A DNA stretch of 64,000 nucleotides from Microbacterium lacus. Lineage in GTDB: Bacteria; Actinomycetota; Actinomycetes; Actinomycetales; Microbacteriaceae. The translations under genes and the position numbers were made by a program. The notes under the pieces are model-generated. The model had not been told where the DNA came from, searched no databases, and worked only from the letters and a program-made list of their open reading frames with translations. Each line of letters opens with the position of its first letter. The first letter of the stretch is position 1. Where the stretch lies: the NCBI RefSeq assembly GCF_002812805.1, contig NZ_NMUM01000044.1, positions 62,001-126,000 on the forward strand. Reading direction: 5' to 3'. Of this stretch, positions 45,728-53,966 are shown piece after piece.

Positions 45728-46114
45728 GTGAGTACCGAGACGAACGAACGCGTGGCGGTGACGGATGCCGCGGCCACCATGGTGCGGCAGTTGACCCTGC
45801 AGCATGGGCCGCTGATGTTCCATCAGTCCGGCGGATGCTGCGACGGTAGCGCACCCATGTGCTACCCCGTCGGCATGTTCATCACCGGGCCCTCAGACGT
45901 GCTGCTCGGCGCGATCGACGTCGGGCTTGATGACCCCGTCGAGATCTACATGTCGGAGTCGCAGTTCGAGTACTGGAAGTACACGCACCTCACGATCGAC
46001 ATCGTGCCCGGCCGGGGCGCCGGGTTCAGCGTCGAAGGTCCGACCGGGATGCGGTTCCTGATCCGGTCGCGGATGCTCACCGAGCCGGAGCTGCAATACT
46101 TCGATCTGCGCTAG
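45728..46114 (+). CDS. DUF779 domain protein
   Basis: A 128-residue protein of the DUF779 family, habitually next to ExaC-type aldehyde dehydrogenases. The cysteine-rich core QSGGCCDGSAPMCYP suggests metal binding or redox sensing; the middle reads EIYMSESQFEYWK. Function not established. GTG 45728 follows GGGAGCGAGG. It is 123 nt after the dehydrogenase. Confidence 0.88.
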   Translation: MSTETNERVAVTDAAATMVRQLTLQHGPLMFHQSGGCCDGSAPMCYPVGMFITGPSDVLLGAIDVGLDDPVEIYMSESQFEYWKYTHLTIDIVPGRGAGFSVEGPTGMRFLIRSRMLTEPELQYFDLR

Positions 46115-46174
46115 ACACGCCGCGCTCGAAGCATCCGGAGTCGGCGTATTCCGGGACAGAGCAGGAGTGCAGCG

Positions 46175-46621
46175 ATGAGCGAGAGTGGGAACCCCGACCA
46201 GCGCCCCGAGACTGCGCGACGGTTCGACCTCGCGCCGCACCCGGAGGGCGGATGGTTCCGGCGCACGTGGGCGTCCGGTGTGGCGGTCGAGACCCCGGGC
46301 GGCGAGCGACCGGCGGCGACCTGCATCCACTACCTGCTGACGCCCGGCGAAGAAAGCGCCTGGCACGTCGTCGCGAGCGACGAGATCTGGCTCTGGCACG
46401 GGCCGGGCACGCTCGAACTGCGGCTCGGCGGCGCGGGTGATGGGCCGGGCGAGGGCGAGTCCATCGTGTTGGGACCCGACCACGCTGGCGGACACGTCGC
46501 ACAGGGCATCGTTCCCGCTGGCGTCTGGCAGACGTCACGCCTCGCCGGCGATGCGGAGGTGCTGGTGACCTGCATCGTCTCGCCGGGTTTCAGCTTCGAC
46601 GACTGGCGGCTCGCCGAGTAA
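46175..46621 (+). CDS. DUF985 cupin-fold protein
   Basis: A 148-residue cupin. It starts ARRFDLAPHPEGGWFRRTW, then the first cupin motif ESAWHVVASDEIWLWHGPG with histidine and glutamate for metal, and the second part ends VSPGFSFDDWRLAE. DUF985 proteins are predicted sugar or small-molecule binding cupins; no activity can be assigned. Convergent with the next gene, 21 nt apart. Confidence 0.88.
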   Translation: MSESGNPDQRPETARRFDLAPHPEGGWFRRTWASGVAVETPGGERPAATCIHYLLTPGEESAWHVVASDEIWLWHGPGTLELRLGGAGDGPGEGESIVLGPDHAGGHVAQGIVPAGVWQTSRLAGDAEVLVTCIVSPGFSFDDWRLAE

Positions 46622-46642
46622 CTCTCGAGGTTCGACCGTCGG

Positions 46643-47791
46643 TCAGAAGAAGATCGTGACCACCCAGACCGCCACGAACACGACGACCGCGATGATGCCG
46701 AGCACCGAAACCCTTCGCTTCAAGCGTCGGCCCTCGGGTGCGACACCGGGAGGTGGCCGGAGGTCCGGCGCTGCGGCGAACGGATCGGCAACGCCGCCCG
46801 CAACGAACCCCGCTCCAACGGCACCGGCCGCGCGGGCCGAGGCATCCGCTGCCAGTCGATCGTCGCGCCACCGCGACCATTGCGCGAACTTCTCCAAGAG
46901 CGCACCGACCGTCGCGAACAACCACGCCCACGTCGCGGGGTCGAGGGTCGACAGGTCGCGCTTTGCGTAGAGGAACAGCCAGTCGTCGACGATCTCGACG
47001 TCGAGCTCGGCGGCGTTGTCGATGAACCGGGCCATGATGTCCGGTGTGAACAGGTAGAGCGCGTCGCGCTCGTACCCGCGCGGGCAGAACAGCGAGAAGT
47101 ACCTGTCGAAGTCGCCCTCCAGACCCAGCCGCTGATCGCGATCGAAGGACGTCGGCAGGTTCGATCCGAACAAACCGTTGTTGCCGACGGCATCGAGCAG
47201 AATGTGCGGCAGCGGCACGTCGAGTTTGATGGCGACGTAACCCCACTTGTGCGTCGACTGGTTCTTCCCCGACCCCGTCACGTAGCGATAGTTCGCGAAT
47301 TCGACGAAGCGCGGGCTGTCGCCCCGCACGAGATCGCGTGCCGCGCGGGAGTGGCCCTGGCTGAAGATCATCCCGGGCAGTCCGGGATCGGCCAGGCTCG
47401 GCACGTAGGACATCGCGTTCGCCTCGGCGAAGCGAGCGAGTCGGTACCAGCGCTCGCGCCCCCCGGCATAGAGACGGATGGCGAGCCACACGATCGCGCC
47501 GATGGCGGCCAGGATGAGCAGAACAGGGAGGACGAACAGCCACCCGACCGAACCGCTGGTCACCATCGCGCCGGCGATGGTGCCGAAGATGCTCAGGAAC
47601 ACCAGGGCGAAAACCCCGCCCACCACGATCAGCAGAACGAGCTGCACCCCCTGGGTCCCCGAAAATGGTGACCCCAAACGGCCCTCGGCACGTAGGCGTG
47701 TCGTGAAAGCGCGGATGTCAGCGGCGCGGGCAGGCTCGATCAGCGGACGCGCGTCGAAGGGAACGGATGTCGCGGGACCGGCACCACTCAC
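46643..47791 (-). CDS. Membrane protein of unknown function
   Basis: A 382-residue protein. Two adjacent membrane spans lie at about residues 40-68 and 75-100; a globular cytoplasmic domain follows (about 105-310) with motifs such as FVEFANYRYVTGSGKNQ and YVAIKLDVPLPH that recall DUF3137-like proteins; a third span closes the C terminus (VVVFVAVWVVTIFF). GTG 47791 overlaps the stop of the upstream gene by 4 nt; a longer frame exists but runs through that gene. Role unknown; cotranscribed with the preceding gene. Confidence 0.75.
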   Translation of the reverse strand: MSGAGPATSVPFDARPLIEPARAADIRAFTTRLRAEGRLGSPFSGTQGVQLVLLIVVGGVFALVFLSIFGTIAGAMVTSGSVGWLFVLPVLLILAAIGAIVWLAIRLYAGGRERWYRLARFAEANAMSYVPSLADPGLPGMIFSQGHSRAARDLVRGDSPRFVEFANYRYVTGSGKNQSTHKWGYVAIKLDVPLPHILLDAVGNNGLFGSNLPTSFDRDQRLGLEGDFDRYFSLFCPRGYERDALYLFTPDIMARFIDNAAELDVEIVDDWLFLYAKRDLSTLDPATWAWLFATVGALLEKFAQWSRWRDDRLAADASARAAGAVGAGFVAGGVADPFAAAPDLRPPPGVAPEGRRLKRRVSVLGIIAVVVFVAVWVVTIFF

Positions 47792-48804
47792 CGGTTCACC
47801 TCGTTGCCGTTCCACGAATCGCCGTCCCACGTGAGGTCGGCACCCTCGCGAAGGGGAAGTGCCTCGAGACCGGGCGAAGCGAAGATCGCCGCGATCAGCT
47901 CGGCGGACCCCGCGATGACGGTGGAGTCGAAGTCGATCTCGCTGACGACGGCCCAGGAGCGGTCGGCGGGCCACAGGACGTTCGGCGACTGCGCCCAGGC
48001 ATGCGCCTCGTCGGGACCTACCCAGGGCGCGAGGTCGGGCCATGAAGCATCCGTGAACGCCGTCACCCCCGCGGCGAACAGCACGTAGGCGCGCTGCGGC
48101 AGCTCGAGACGCGGGCCGCGGGAGATTTCATCCGAGAGGATGCCCGGCTGCCACGTGGGTTTGCGGAACACGTTGTTGAAGGGGTCGCGCGTGCTCGCCT
48201 CGAGCATGGCCCGATGCCTGTCCTGCAGCGATGCGGCGTCGTCCACGGTCGGATCCGCCGAAAAAGTCAGGACCGCGCGCGACGGCGTCTCGCCCATGAA
48301 TCCGACGAGACCGCCGTAGCCCTCCCACACGCCGGCATAGCCGTGGTGGGGGGTTGTGGTCGCCGCGGCGAGCAGCCGCGCGAGCGTGGCCAGCTGTGCG
48401 ACGTCCATCCGTCCATCGCCCGGGGCGTCGTACTGCCAACCCTCGGGACCGCGAACCTGCTGCCACCCCTGCTCGAGGTCGTGCGCGCCGACGATGCGGT
48501 TCCACTGCGCCTCGGGATGCATCTGGGTTCCGAACGTCGCCGCGGTCTGCGCCCAAGTGACGTTCTCGGTGTCGATCTGGGGTTGCGAGCGGCCGAATGC
48601 CGCCCACGCTCGGGCGTGATCGTCGTAGGGAAGGGGCGGCCACGGCTGCCCGACCGGCCGGGAGCGGGAGGCGGGATGGAAGATCCGCGCGTACGCCGGG
48701 AAGCCACGAGGTACGACGGTGTGCATGCTCGAGGCACCCGTCCACGTCGCGTCGAGCCGGTCGCGCAGCCAGTCGCCCGGCGAAGTGTCCGCTATCCAGT
48801 CCAT
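47788..48804 (-). CDS. Conserved hypothetical protein, 338 residues
   Basis: A soluble protein with many tryptophans (DWIADTSPGDWLRDRL at the start; PWPPLPYDDHARAWAAFG; GWQYDAPGDGRMD) and no signal peptide or membrane span. I do not recognise its family. It is coupled to the membrane protein gene downstream by a 4-nt overlap, so they probably act together. Divergent from the rpsF operon with a 169-nt gap. Confidence 0.75.
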   Translation of the reverse strand: MDWIADTSPGDWLRDRLDATWTGASSMHTVVPRGFPAYARIFHPASRSRPVGQPWPPLPYDDHARAWAAFGRSQPQIDTENVTWAQTAATFGTQMHPEAQWNRIVGAHDLEQGWQQVRGPEGWQYDAPGDGRMDVAQLATLARLLAAATTTPHHGYAGVWEGYGGLVGFMGETPSRAVLTFSADPTVDDAASLQDRHRAMLEASTRDPFNNVFRKPTWQPGILSDEISRGPRLELPQRAYVLFAAGVTAFTDASWPDLAPWVGPDEAHAWAQSPNVLWPADRSWAVVSEIDFDSTVIAGSAELIAAIFASPGLEALPLREGADLTWDGDSWNGNEVNR

Positions 48805-48835
48805 GAGGCCACGCTACCCACCGGAGCACGCGCGG

Positions 48836-48864
48836 TTGGGTGGATCCTCGACATCCGCTAGACT
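48836..48864 (+). promoter_or_regulatory. Promoter of the rpsF operon
   Basis: TTGGGT (48836-48841) and TAGACT (48859-48864) are 17 nt apart. The resulting leader would be about 100 nt long before the rpsF GTG at 48974. Confidence 0.45.
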
Positions 48865-48924
48865 ACGAAGGTTGTCCGGCCGCGGCCCGTCCGCGAAACC
48901 GTGACGACATGCACACACCCTCCT

Positions 48925-48947
48925 GCTGTCGAGAGATGCTCGGCAGC
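48925..48947 (+). promoter_or_regulatory. Leader hairpin before rpsF, possible S6:S18 element
   Basis: GCTGTCGAG (48925-48933) pairs with CTCGGCAGC (48939-48947) around a 5-nt loop, with CCG right after. Known S6:S18 leader elements have a CCG motif recognised by the ribosomal protein complex. Position fits, but structure match is loose. Confidence 0.3.
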
Positions 48948-48973
48948 CGTTCTAGTCCGAAGGAGGTGGGTTA

Positions 48974-49354
48974 GTGACGCACCAGTACGAACTCATGGTC
49001 ATCCTCGATCCCGAGATCGACGAGCGCACGGTCGCCCCGAGCCTCGACAAGTTCCTGAAGGTCATCACGAACGATGGTGGCTCGATCGACAACGTCGACA
49101 TCTGGGGCCGCCGCCGTCTCGCGTACGAGATCCAGAAGAAGAACGAGGGCATCTACGCCGTCGTCAACTTCACGGCCACCAGCGCCGCCACTCAGGAGCT
49201 CGACCGTCAGCTGAAGCTGTCCGAAGCCGTCATGCGCACCAAGGTGCTGCGTGCGGAAGAGGGCTTCGCTCAGGTCGAGGCCGAGAAGAAGCGCGCCGAA
49301 GAGAAGGCCGCCCGCAAGGCTGCCGCGCCCGCCAAGGCCAAGAAGGACGCGTAA
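48974..49354 (+). CDS. rpsF: 30S ribosomal protein S6
   Basis: A 126-residue ribosomal protein. It starts [18 protein letters not shown] and has [18 protein letters not shown]; the last 30 residues are a Lys/Ala-rich tail. GTG start at 48974 is 6 nt after a strong AAGGAGGTG site. First gene of rpsF-ssb-rpsR-rplI. Confidence 0.96.
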   Translation: MTHQYELMVILDPEIDERTVAPSLDKFLKVITNDGGSIDNVDIWGRRRLAYEIQKKNEGIYAVVNFTATSAATQELDRQLKLSEAVMRTKVLRAEEGFAQVEAEKKRAEEKAARKAAAPAKAKKDA

Positions 49355-49359
49355 CCGCG

Positions 49360-49872
49360 ATGGCCGGCGAGACGATCATCACCGTCGTGGGTAACCTCAC
49401 GGCCGATCCCGAACTGCGGTACACGCAGAACGGGCTCCCCGTCGCGAACTTCACGATCGCGTCGACGCCGCGCAACTTCGACCGTGCCGCCAACGAGTGG
49501 AAGGACGGCGAAGCGCTGTTCCTCCGCGCATCGGTCTGGCGCGAGTTCGCCGAGCACGTCGCGGGGTCGCTGACCAAGGGCATGCGGGTCATCGCGACCG
49601 GTCGCCTCAAGCAGCGTTCGTACGAGACGCGCGAGGGCGAGAAGCGCACCTCGATCGAACTCGAGGTCGACGAGATCGGCCCCTCGCTGCGTTACGCGAC
49701 CGCTCAGGTCACGCGTGCCGCAAGCGGCGGCGGTGCCGGTGGCGGTCAGGGTCGTCAGCAGGTCGCCGAGGAGCCCTGGGCTACGCCCTCCGCCTCCTCG
49801 TCTGCTGGCGGCAACGCCGGTGGCGAAGCCTGGAGCGCTCCCGGCGCATACGGCGACGACACCCCCTTCTAA
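49360..49872 (+). CDS. ssb: Single-stranded DNA-binding protein
   Basis: A 170-residue SSB. The OB fold (about 1-110) reads [20 protein letters not shown] and [13 protein letters not shown], followed by a Gly/Ala/Ser-rich linker and the acidic tip DDTPF, which binds partner proteins. Five nt after rpsF. Standard location in actinobacteria. Confidence 0.96.
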   Translation: MAGETIITVVGNLTADPELRYTQNGLPVANFTIASTPRNFDRAANEWKDGEALFLRASVWREFAEHVAGSLTKGMRVIATGRLKQRSYETREGEKRTSIELEVDEIGPSLRYATAQVTRAASGGGAGGGQGRQQVAEEPWATPSASSSAGGNAGGEAWSAPGAYGDDTPF

Positions 49873-49926
49873 GCATTTCGGATGCCTGTGGCCCAGGCAT
49901 CCCACCACAACCAAGGAAGACCACTT

Positions 49927-50181
49927 ATGGCTGGAAAGTCGAGCGGCGACCGCCGCAAGCCGCGTAAGGGCGGGAAAGTCACCGCCCCCGCAAAGGCGAT
50001 TCGCGTTGGCATCATCGATTACAAGGATGTCCCCACGCTTCGCAAGTTCATCTCGGAGCGTGGGAAGATCCGCGCCCGTCGTATCACCGGTGTCTCGGTG
50101 CAGGAGCAGCGTCTGATCGCCACGGCGATCAAGAACGCGCGCGAAATGGCGCTCCTGCCTTACGCCGGCGCGGGTCGTTAA
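49927..50181 (+). CDS. rpsR: 30S ribosomal protein S18
   Basis: An 84-residue basic protein with [19 protein letters not shown] and [22 protein letters not shown], the S18 core. No zinc-binding cysteines, so it is the C-minus form. ATG 49927 with AAGGAAG upstream; an in-frame ATG at 49882 is too early. Confidence 0.96.
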   Translation: MAGKSSGDRRKPRKGGKVTAPAKAIRVGIIDYKDVPTLRKFISERGKIRARRITGVSVQEQRLIATAIKNAREMALLPYAGAGR

Positions 50182-50189
50182 GGAGCACC

Positions 50190-50642
50190 ATGTCGAAGCT
50201 GATTCTCACGAACGAGGTCGCCGGGCTCGGTAGCGCCGGCGACATCGTCGATGTCAAGGCCGGGTACGCCCGCAATTTCCTCATCCCCCAGGGATTCGCC
50301 GTGGCGTGGAGCCGCGGTGGCGAAAAGCAGGTCGCGTCCATTCGCGCCGCCCGCGAATCGCGCGCGATTCACGACCACGAGTCCGCCGTCGCCCTGAAGG
50401 ACGCCCTCGAGGGCGCCAAGGTGCGCCTGGCCGTCAAGGCGGGTGTCGAAGGGCGCCTGTTCGGTTCGGTCAAGACCGGTGACATCGCGGATGCCGTCAA
50501 GGCCGCCGGTCTCGGTGACCTCGACAAGCGCAAGATCCAGATCACCTCGGCGATCAAGTCGGTGGGCGAGCACGAGGCGACCGTTCGCCTGCGCGATGAC
50601 CTCACCGCCGTGATCACCCTCCAGGTGGTTGCTGCCAAGTAG
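50190..50642 (+). CDS. rplI: 50S ribosomal protein L9
   Basis: A 150-residue ribosomal protein with the N-terminal [29 protein letters not shown] domain, a long central helix and the C-terminal RNA-binding domain ([16 protein letters not shown]). Eight nt after rpsR and last in the operon; a terminator follows. Confidence 0.96.
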   Translation: MSKLILTNEVAGLGSAGDIVDVKAGYARNFLIPQGFAVAWSRGGEKQVASIRAARESRAIHDHESAVALKDALEGAKVRLAVKAGVEGRLFGSVKTGDIADAVKAAGLGDLDKRKIQITSAIKSVGEHEATVRLRDDLTAVITLQVVAAK

Positions 50643-50659
50643 TACCGCAACGCGCGGGA

Positions 50660-50713
50660 ACGGATGCCGCGGAACCAGCCCTTTCGGGTCGGCTCCGCGG
50701 CATCCGTCTTTTG
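50660..50713 (+). terminator. Rho-independent terminator of the rplI operon
   Basis: ACGGATGCCGCGGA (50660-50673) pairs with TCCGCGGCATCCGT (50694-50707) and is followed by CTTTTG, a short T-run. The hairpin starts 17 nt after the rplI stop. Confidence 0.85.
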
Positions 50714-50749
50714 TGTGGGCGCGTACCCCCCGGTCACACGCCCACACGG

Positions 50750-52231
50750 TCAGACCCGCGCGGTGCGGCGGCGGAGCGCCGCAGTACCCGCGAGCGCCGC
50801 GCCCGTGATGAGCGCGAGCAGGGCGATCCACAGACCGCTTGTCGTGGAACCCGTCAGAGCCAGCGCCGAGACCGACAGGGCCGCGGGGGCCGCACCGATG
50901 CCCGCGGTGAAGCCGACCGTGACGCCCGTGCTGGACGTTCCATCGCCGGGCTCTTCCGTACCCGGGGTGCCGGGATCGGTGGGGTCCGTGGGGTTGGTCG
51001 GGTCCGTCGGAACGACCGGACCGGTCGGGCCCGTGGTGGTGCTGTCACCCACGACCGAGATCGCGTTACCGCCGAGCGCCAGGGGCAGGTCGATCGGGGC
51101 GACGATCTGGCTGCCGCCGAGGGTTCCCTCGGTGCCGCCTGTGGTCGGGCCGTCGGTTCCTCCCGCCGCCGGGGTGGCGACCATGGATCCGGTCGACTCG
51201 CTGTCACCGATGACGGAGATGGCATTGCCGCCCGCGGTGACGGGTGCGCCGATGGGCGCGATCACCTGGGTGCCGCCGGCGATGCCGTTGTCGCCCGTGG
51301 TGCTTGCGTCCGTTCCGGTTCCGGTGCTCGAGTTACCGTTCGTGGTGCCGGCGTCGGTCGACTGGCTGTCGCCGAGGACCGAGATGGCGTTGCCGCCCGC
51401 GGTGACGGGTGCCCCGATGGGTGCGATGACCTGGGTGCCGCCGGCGATGCCGTCGTCGCCCGTGGTGATCGCGTCCGTTCCGGTTCCGGTGCCCGAGGTA
51501 CCGTTCGTGGTTCCCGCGTCGGTCGACTGGCTGTCGCCGAGAACCGAGATGGCGTTGCCGCCGACGGTGATCGGCGCCTGAACGGGAGCCTGCACCTGGG
51601 TGCCGCCGGCGACGCCGTCGTTCCCGTTGGTGCTTGCACCCGACTCCGTGCCGGTTCCCGAAGTTCCGGTGGTGGTGCCGGCGTCGGTCGACTGGCTGTC
51701 GCCGAGGACCGAGATGGCGTTGCCGCTCACCGTGACCGGAACCTGGACGGGCGCGATCGCCTGCGTGCCGCCCAAGACCGCGTCCTCACCGGACGTGACG
51801 GGTGCGGGAGCAGGCTCGGCTGCCGGGGCCGGGGCCGGAGCCGGAGCTGGAGCGGGTGCCGAGGCATCCGTCGACTCGCTGTCTCCGAGTACCGAGACGG
51901 CGTTGCCGCCCACGGTGATCGGAACGGCGACGCTCACGACGCCCTGGGTGCCCGATGCGATGCCGTCCGTGCCCCCGGTGGTGACAGTCGGCGTGGCGGG
52001 CGCCGGGGCTGCCGCGGGCGTCGCGGCTCCCGAGCTGGACGAGTCGCCCAGAACAGAGATGCCGTTGCCGCCGATCGTCACCGGCAGGGTGACGCCCACG
52101 AGTGCCTGGGTGCCGGATGCCGTGCCGTCTTCTCCGGATGTCTCCGCAGCTTGGGCGACGGTCGCCCCGGCGAAGGCGAGTCCGCCTCCGATGAGCGCCC
52201 CGAGGAGCGCTCGCTTGATTGTCCTACGCAT
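50750..52231 (-). CDS. Surface protein with seven chaplin-like repeats and LALTG signal
   Basis: A 493-residue exported protein. After a signal peptide (about 1-29, ending VAQAAE) come seven copies of a motif of about 35 residues, each with GTQ...P(V/I)xxGGNAISVLGDS, separated by Thr/Ser/Gly/Pro/Ala-rich spacers. The motif resembles the chaplin domain of streptomycete surface fibres, but the chaplin cysteines are replaced (GGN for CGN). A Pro/Thr/Asp-rich stretch (about 408-430) leads to LALTG at 457-461, a hydrophobic span and RRR: a sorting signal of the LAxTG type used by class E sortases. Likely anchored to the cell wall. Follows the gene at 52318 by 86 nt. Confidence 0.85.
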   Translation of the reverse strand: MRRTIKRALLGALIGGGLAFAGATVAQAAETSGEDGTASGTQALVGVTLPVTIGGNGISVLGDSSSSGAATPAAAPAPATPTVTTGGTDGIASGTQGVVSVAVPITVGGNAVSVLGDSESTDASAPAPAPAPAPAPAAEPAPAPVTSGEDAVLGGTQAIAPVQVPVTVSGNAISVLGDSQSTDAGTTTGTSGTGTESGASTNGNDGVAGGTQVQAPVQAPITVGGNAISVLGDSQSTDAGTTNGTSGTGTGTDAITTGDDGIAGGTQVIAPIGAPVTAGGNAISVLGDSQSTDAGTTNGNSSTGTGTDASTTGDNGIAGGTQVIAPIGAPVTAGGNAISVIGDSESTGSMVATPAAGGTDGPTTGGTEGTLGGSQIVAPIDLPLALGGNAISVVGDSTTTGPTGPVVPTDPTNPTDPTDPGTPGTEEPGDGTSSTGVTVGFTAGIGAAPAALSVSALALTGSTTSGLWIALLALITGAALAGTAALRRRTARV

Positions 52232-52317
52232 GATGATTCTCCTGACTGGATGGGTGTCAGCGCACCGAGTGGCGCACCGGATCGTCTGTCGCGCACGAGT
52301 GCGCGACGCGATCCCCG

Positions 52318-53394
52318 TCAGTCAGGAGAGACGTCGGTTGCGAAGACGGGCGCGCCCGGAAGGGCGTCGTCCGAGAGAGAGCGGATGGCGCCACCGTGCG
52401 GGTGCACACGCCACGAGAACTCGACGAGAGCGGCCCACAGCGTCGCTGCGGCCGATACCCCGGCCGAGAGCAGCCCGGGCGACCCTGAGGGCGCAGACGG
52501 TGCGTGAGGCCATCCCCAGCGCCCCGAGCCGGTCGACGATGCCGACACGATCGGCACGGCCGATCCGACGATGAGGGCGCCGGCGAAGAACCCACCGAAC
52601 ACCAGCGCCTGTTGCGCCGTGAGTGGCGCAGCGGAGGCCACCGGTTGCACCACCGGTATCGGTTGGGTTTCATCGCCGGGAAGCAGGGTGTCGGGAAGGG
52701 GCAGGATTCCCCCGGTGCCCGATTGCGCCGGGTTGCCGACGATCGTGGTGGCTGTGCCGCTGACCACCGTGAGCAGGTGGTCGACCACGGACACGGTCGA
52801 ACCCACGGTGTCCGTCAGGCCCGTGCCCGTGGTCACGGCGCCGAGCAGCGGGAGCCCATCGATCGCCGCGAGCAGCGGATCGAGGGCCTCTCCGATCGAG
52901 ACGTTTGAGACGATGCCGGTGGTCGTGTCAGCCACAACGCCCGTGAGCGCGTCGACCGTGTCGGCGGTGCCGTGGAGAGCGGATGTCGTGGCGCCGGTCA
53001 CACCCGACACGGCCGTGGTCGCGACATTCGCGACCCCCTGGACGAGAGGTGTGACGAGCGGCATGACAGTCGGCGCGGGGGCGGCCCCGGGTGCTGGGGC
53101 GGCGGCCGCGGGTGCCTGCGATGCGGGGGCGGGCGCCGGTGCCGGTGGGACGACGGTGTGAATGACGTCGACGACGACGGGTTCGACGGTGTCGATCACG
53201 TTCGTGACGGCGGATGTCGTCTGTTGCACGGTCGAACTGACGGCGCCGAGCAGACCGCTCGAATCGTCTTCCGTGGCTGAAGCACTGGCGGAGTGACCGA
53301 AAGTCGTGAAGGCGCACCACGCGAGACCGACTCCGCCCGCGAGCAGGAGCAGGCGTGACCATCGACTCTGTCGTGGTTCAACGTCAACGTTCAT
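52318..53394 (-). CDS. Exported Ala/Pro/Thr-rich protein, function unknown
   Basis: A 358-residue protein. A signal sequence (about 10-40; RLLLLAGGVGLAWCAFTTFG) precedes a low-complexity Ala/Pro/Val/Thr region with heptad-like Val/Thr stretches (about 45-265) and a membrane span near residue 280 (FFAGALIVGSAVPIV), then a cytoplasmic tail. ATG 53394 is chosen as it gives the signal peptide; the frame extends upstream. It is first of a two-gene operon with the chaplin-like gene. Family not recognised. Confidence 0.75.
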   Translation of the reverse strand: MNVDVEPRQSRWSRLLLLAGGVGLAWCAFTTFGHSASASATEDDSSGLLGAVSSTVQQTTSAVTNVIDTVEPVVVDVIHTVVPPAPAPAPASQAPAAAAPAPGAAPAPTVMPLVTPLVQGVANVATTAVSGVTGATTSALHGTADTVDALTGVVADTTTGIVSNVSIGEALDPLLAAIDGLPLLGAVTTGTGLTDTVGSTVSVVDHLLTVVSGTATTIVGNPAQSGTGGILPLPDTLLPGDETQPIPVVQPVASAAPLTAQQALVFGGFFAGALIVGSAVPIVSASSTGSGRWGWPHAPSAPSGSPGLLSAGVSAAATLWAALVEFSWRVHPHGGAIRSLSDDALPGAPVFATDVSPD

Positions 53395-53966
53395 GTCCTC
53401 ACCCCCCGGTTGGACAATCTGGTTTGCGCGCCAATGCGTTGTAGGCAGCGAGATTACGCCGGACGCCGGCATTCGTAAACCCCTGTATCGCAAAACGTCC
53501 CGAGGTTGTGCACACCCCGACCCTCAATGACGAACCTTCAAGCAGTGCTTCAAACACATCCTGTTTCCACAGGCTGTGGGATTGTGAATCCCAGCTCACG
53601 TGATAAAAAAATGCCAAGATGAGATGCTTCTCATCTAGTTGTCCACAGGTTCCATACACAGGCATAGCGGCGTGTCTGACCGAGTTTCCACAAAGTTATC
53701 CACAGGGCGTGTTGCGGGCGAATCTGCGGCCCCATACCGTGAGGGAGCGCACTTCGGGGGAGGCTGGAACAGGACGTTCCGGGCGAGTGTCGGAGGTGTC
53801 TGATCTGCTGTCGGGGGACCCGGCGATCAGACACACCCGCTCGGCGTTTTCCGAAAGAGATGCGCTCGTCAGGGCTGCATGACGTACTCCGCGCCCCGAG
53901 ACGGGCCGGACATATTTCCCCTTGCGTGAAGCGAGTGGAGGGCCGGTTTCGGCGGAAGGGAGCGCG
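53395..53966. other. 572-nt gap upstream of dnaB with DnaA boxes
   Basis: Between the divergent surface-protein and dnaB genes. TTGTCCACA (53639-53647) and TTATCCACA (53696-53704) are perfect DnaA boxes; TTTCCACA-type near matches lie around 53565 and 53686. A hairpin AGATGAGA/TCTCATCT (53617-53624 and 53629-53636) and a seven-A run (about 53604-53611) precede the first box. The AT content is clearly higher than nearby coding DNA. No convincing gene is present on either strand; the last 250 nt probably form the dnaB leader. Confidence 0.7.

Noticed and set aside
53619..53882. 87-codon plus-strand frame upstream of dnaB
   Set aside because: Overlaps the DnaA boxes and A-rich part, lacks a ribosome site and no family features are seen; more likely leader DNA.
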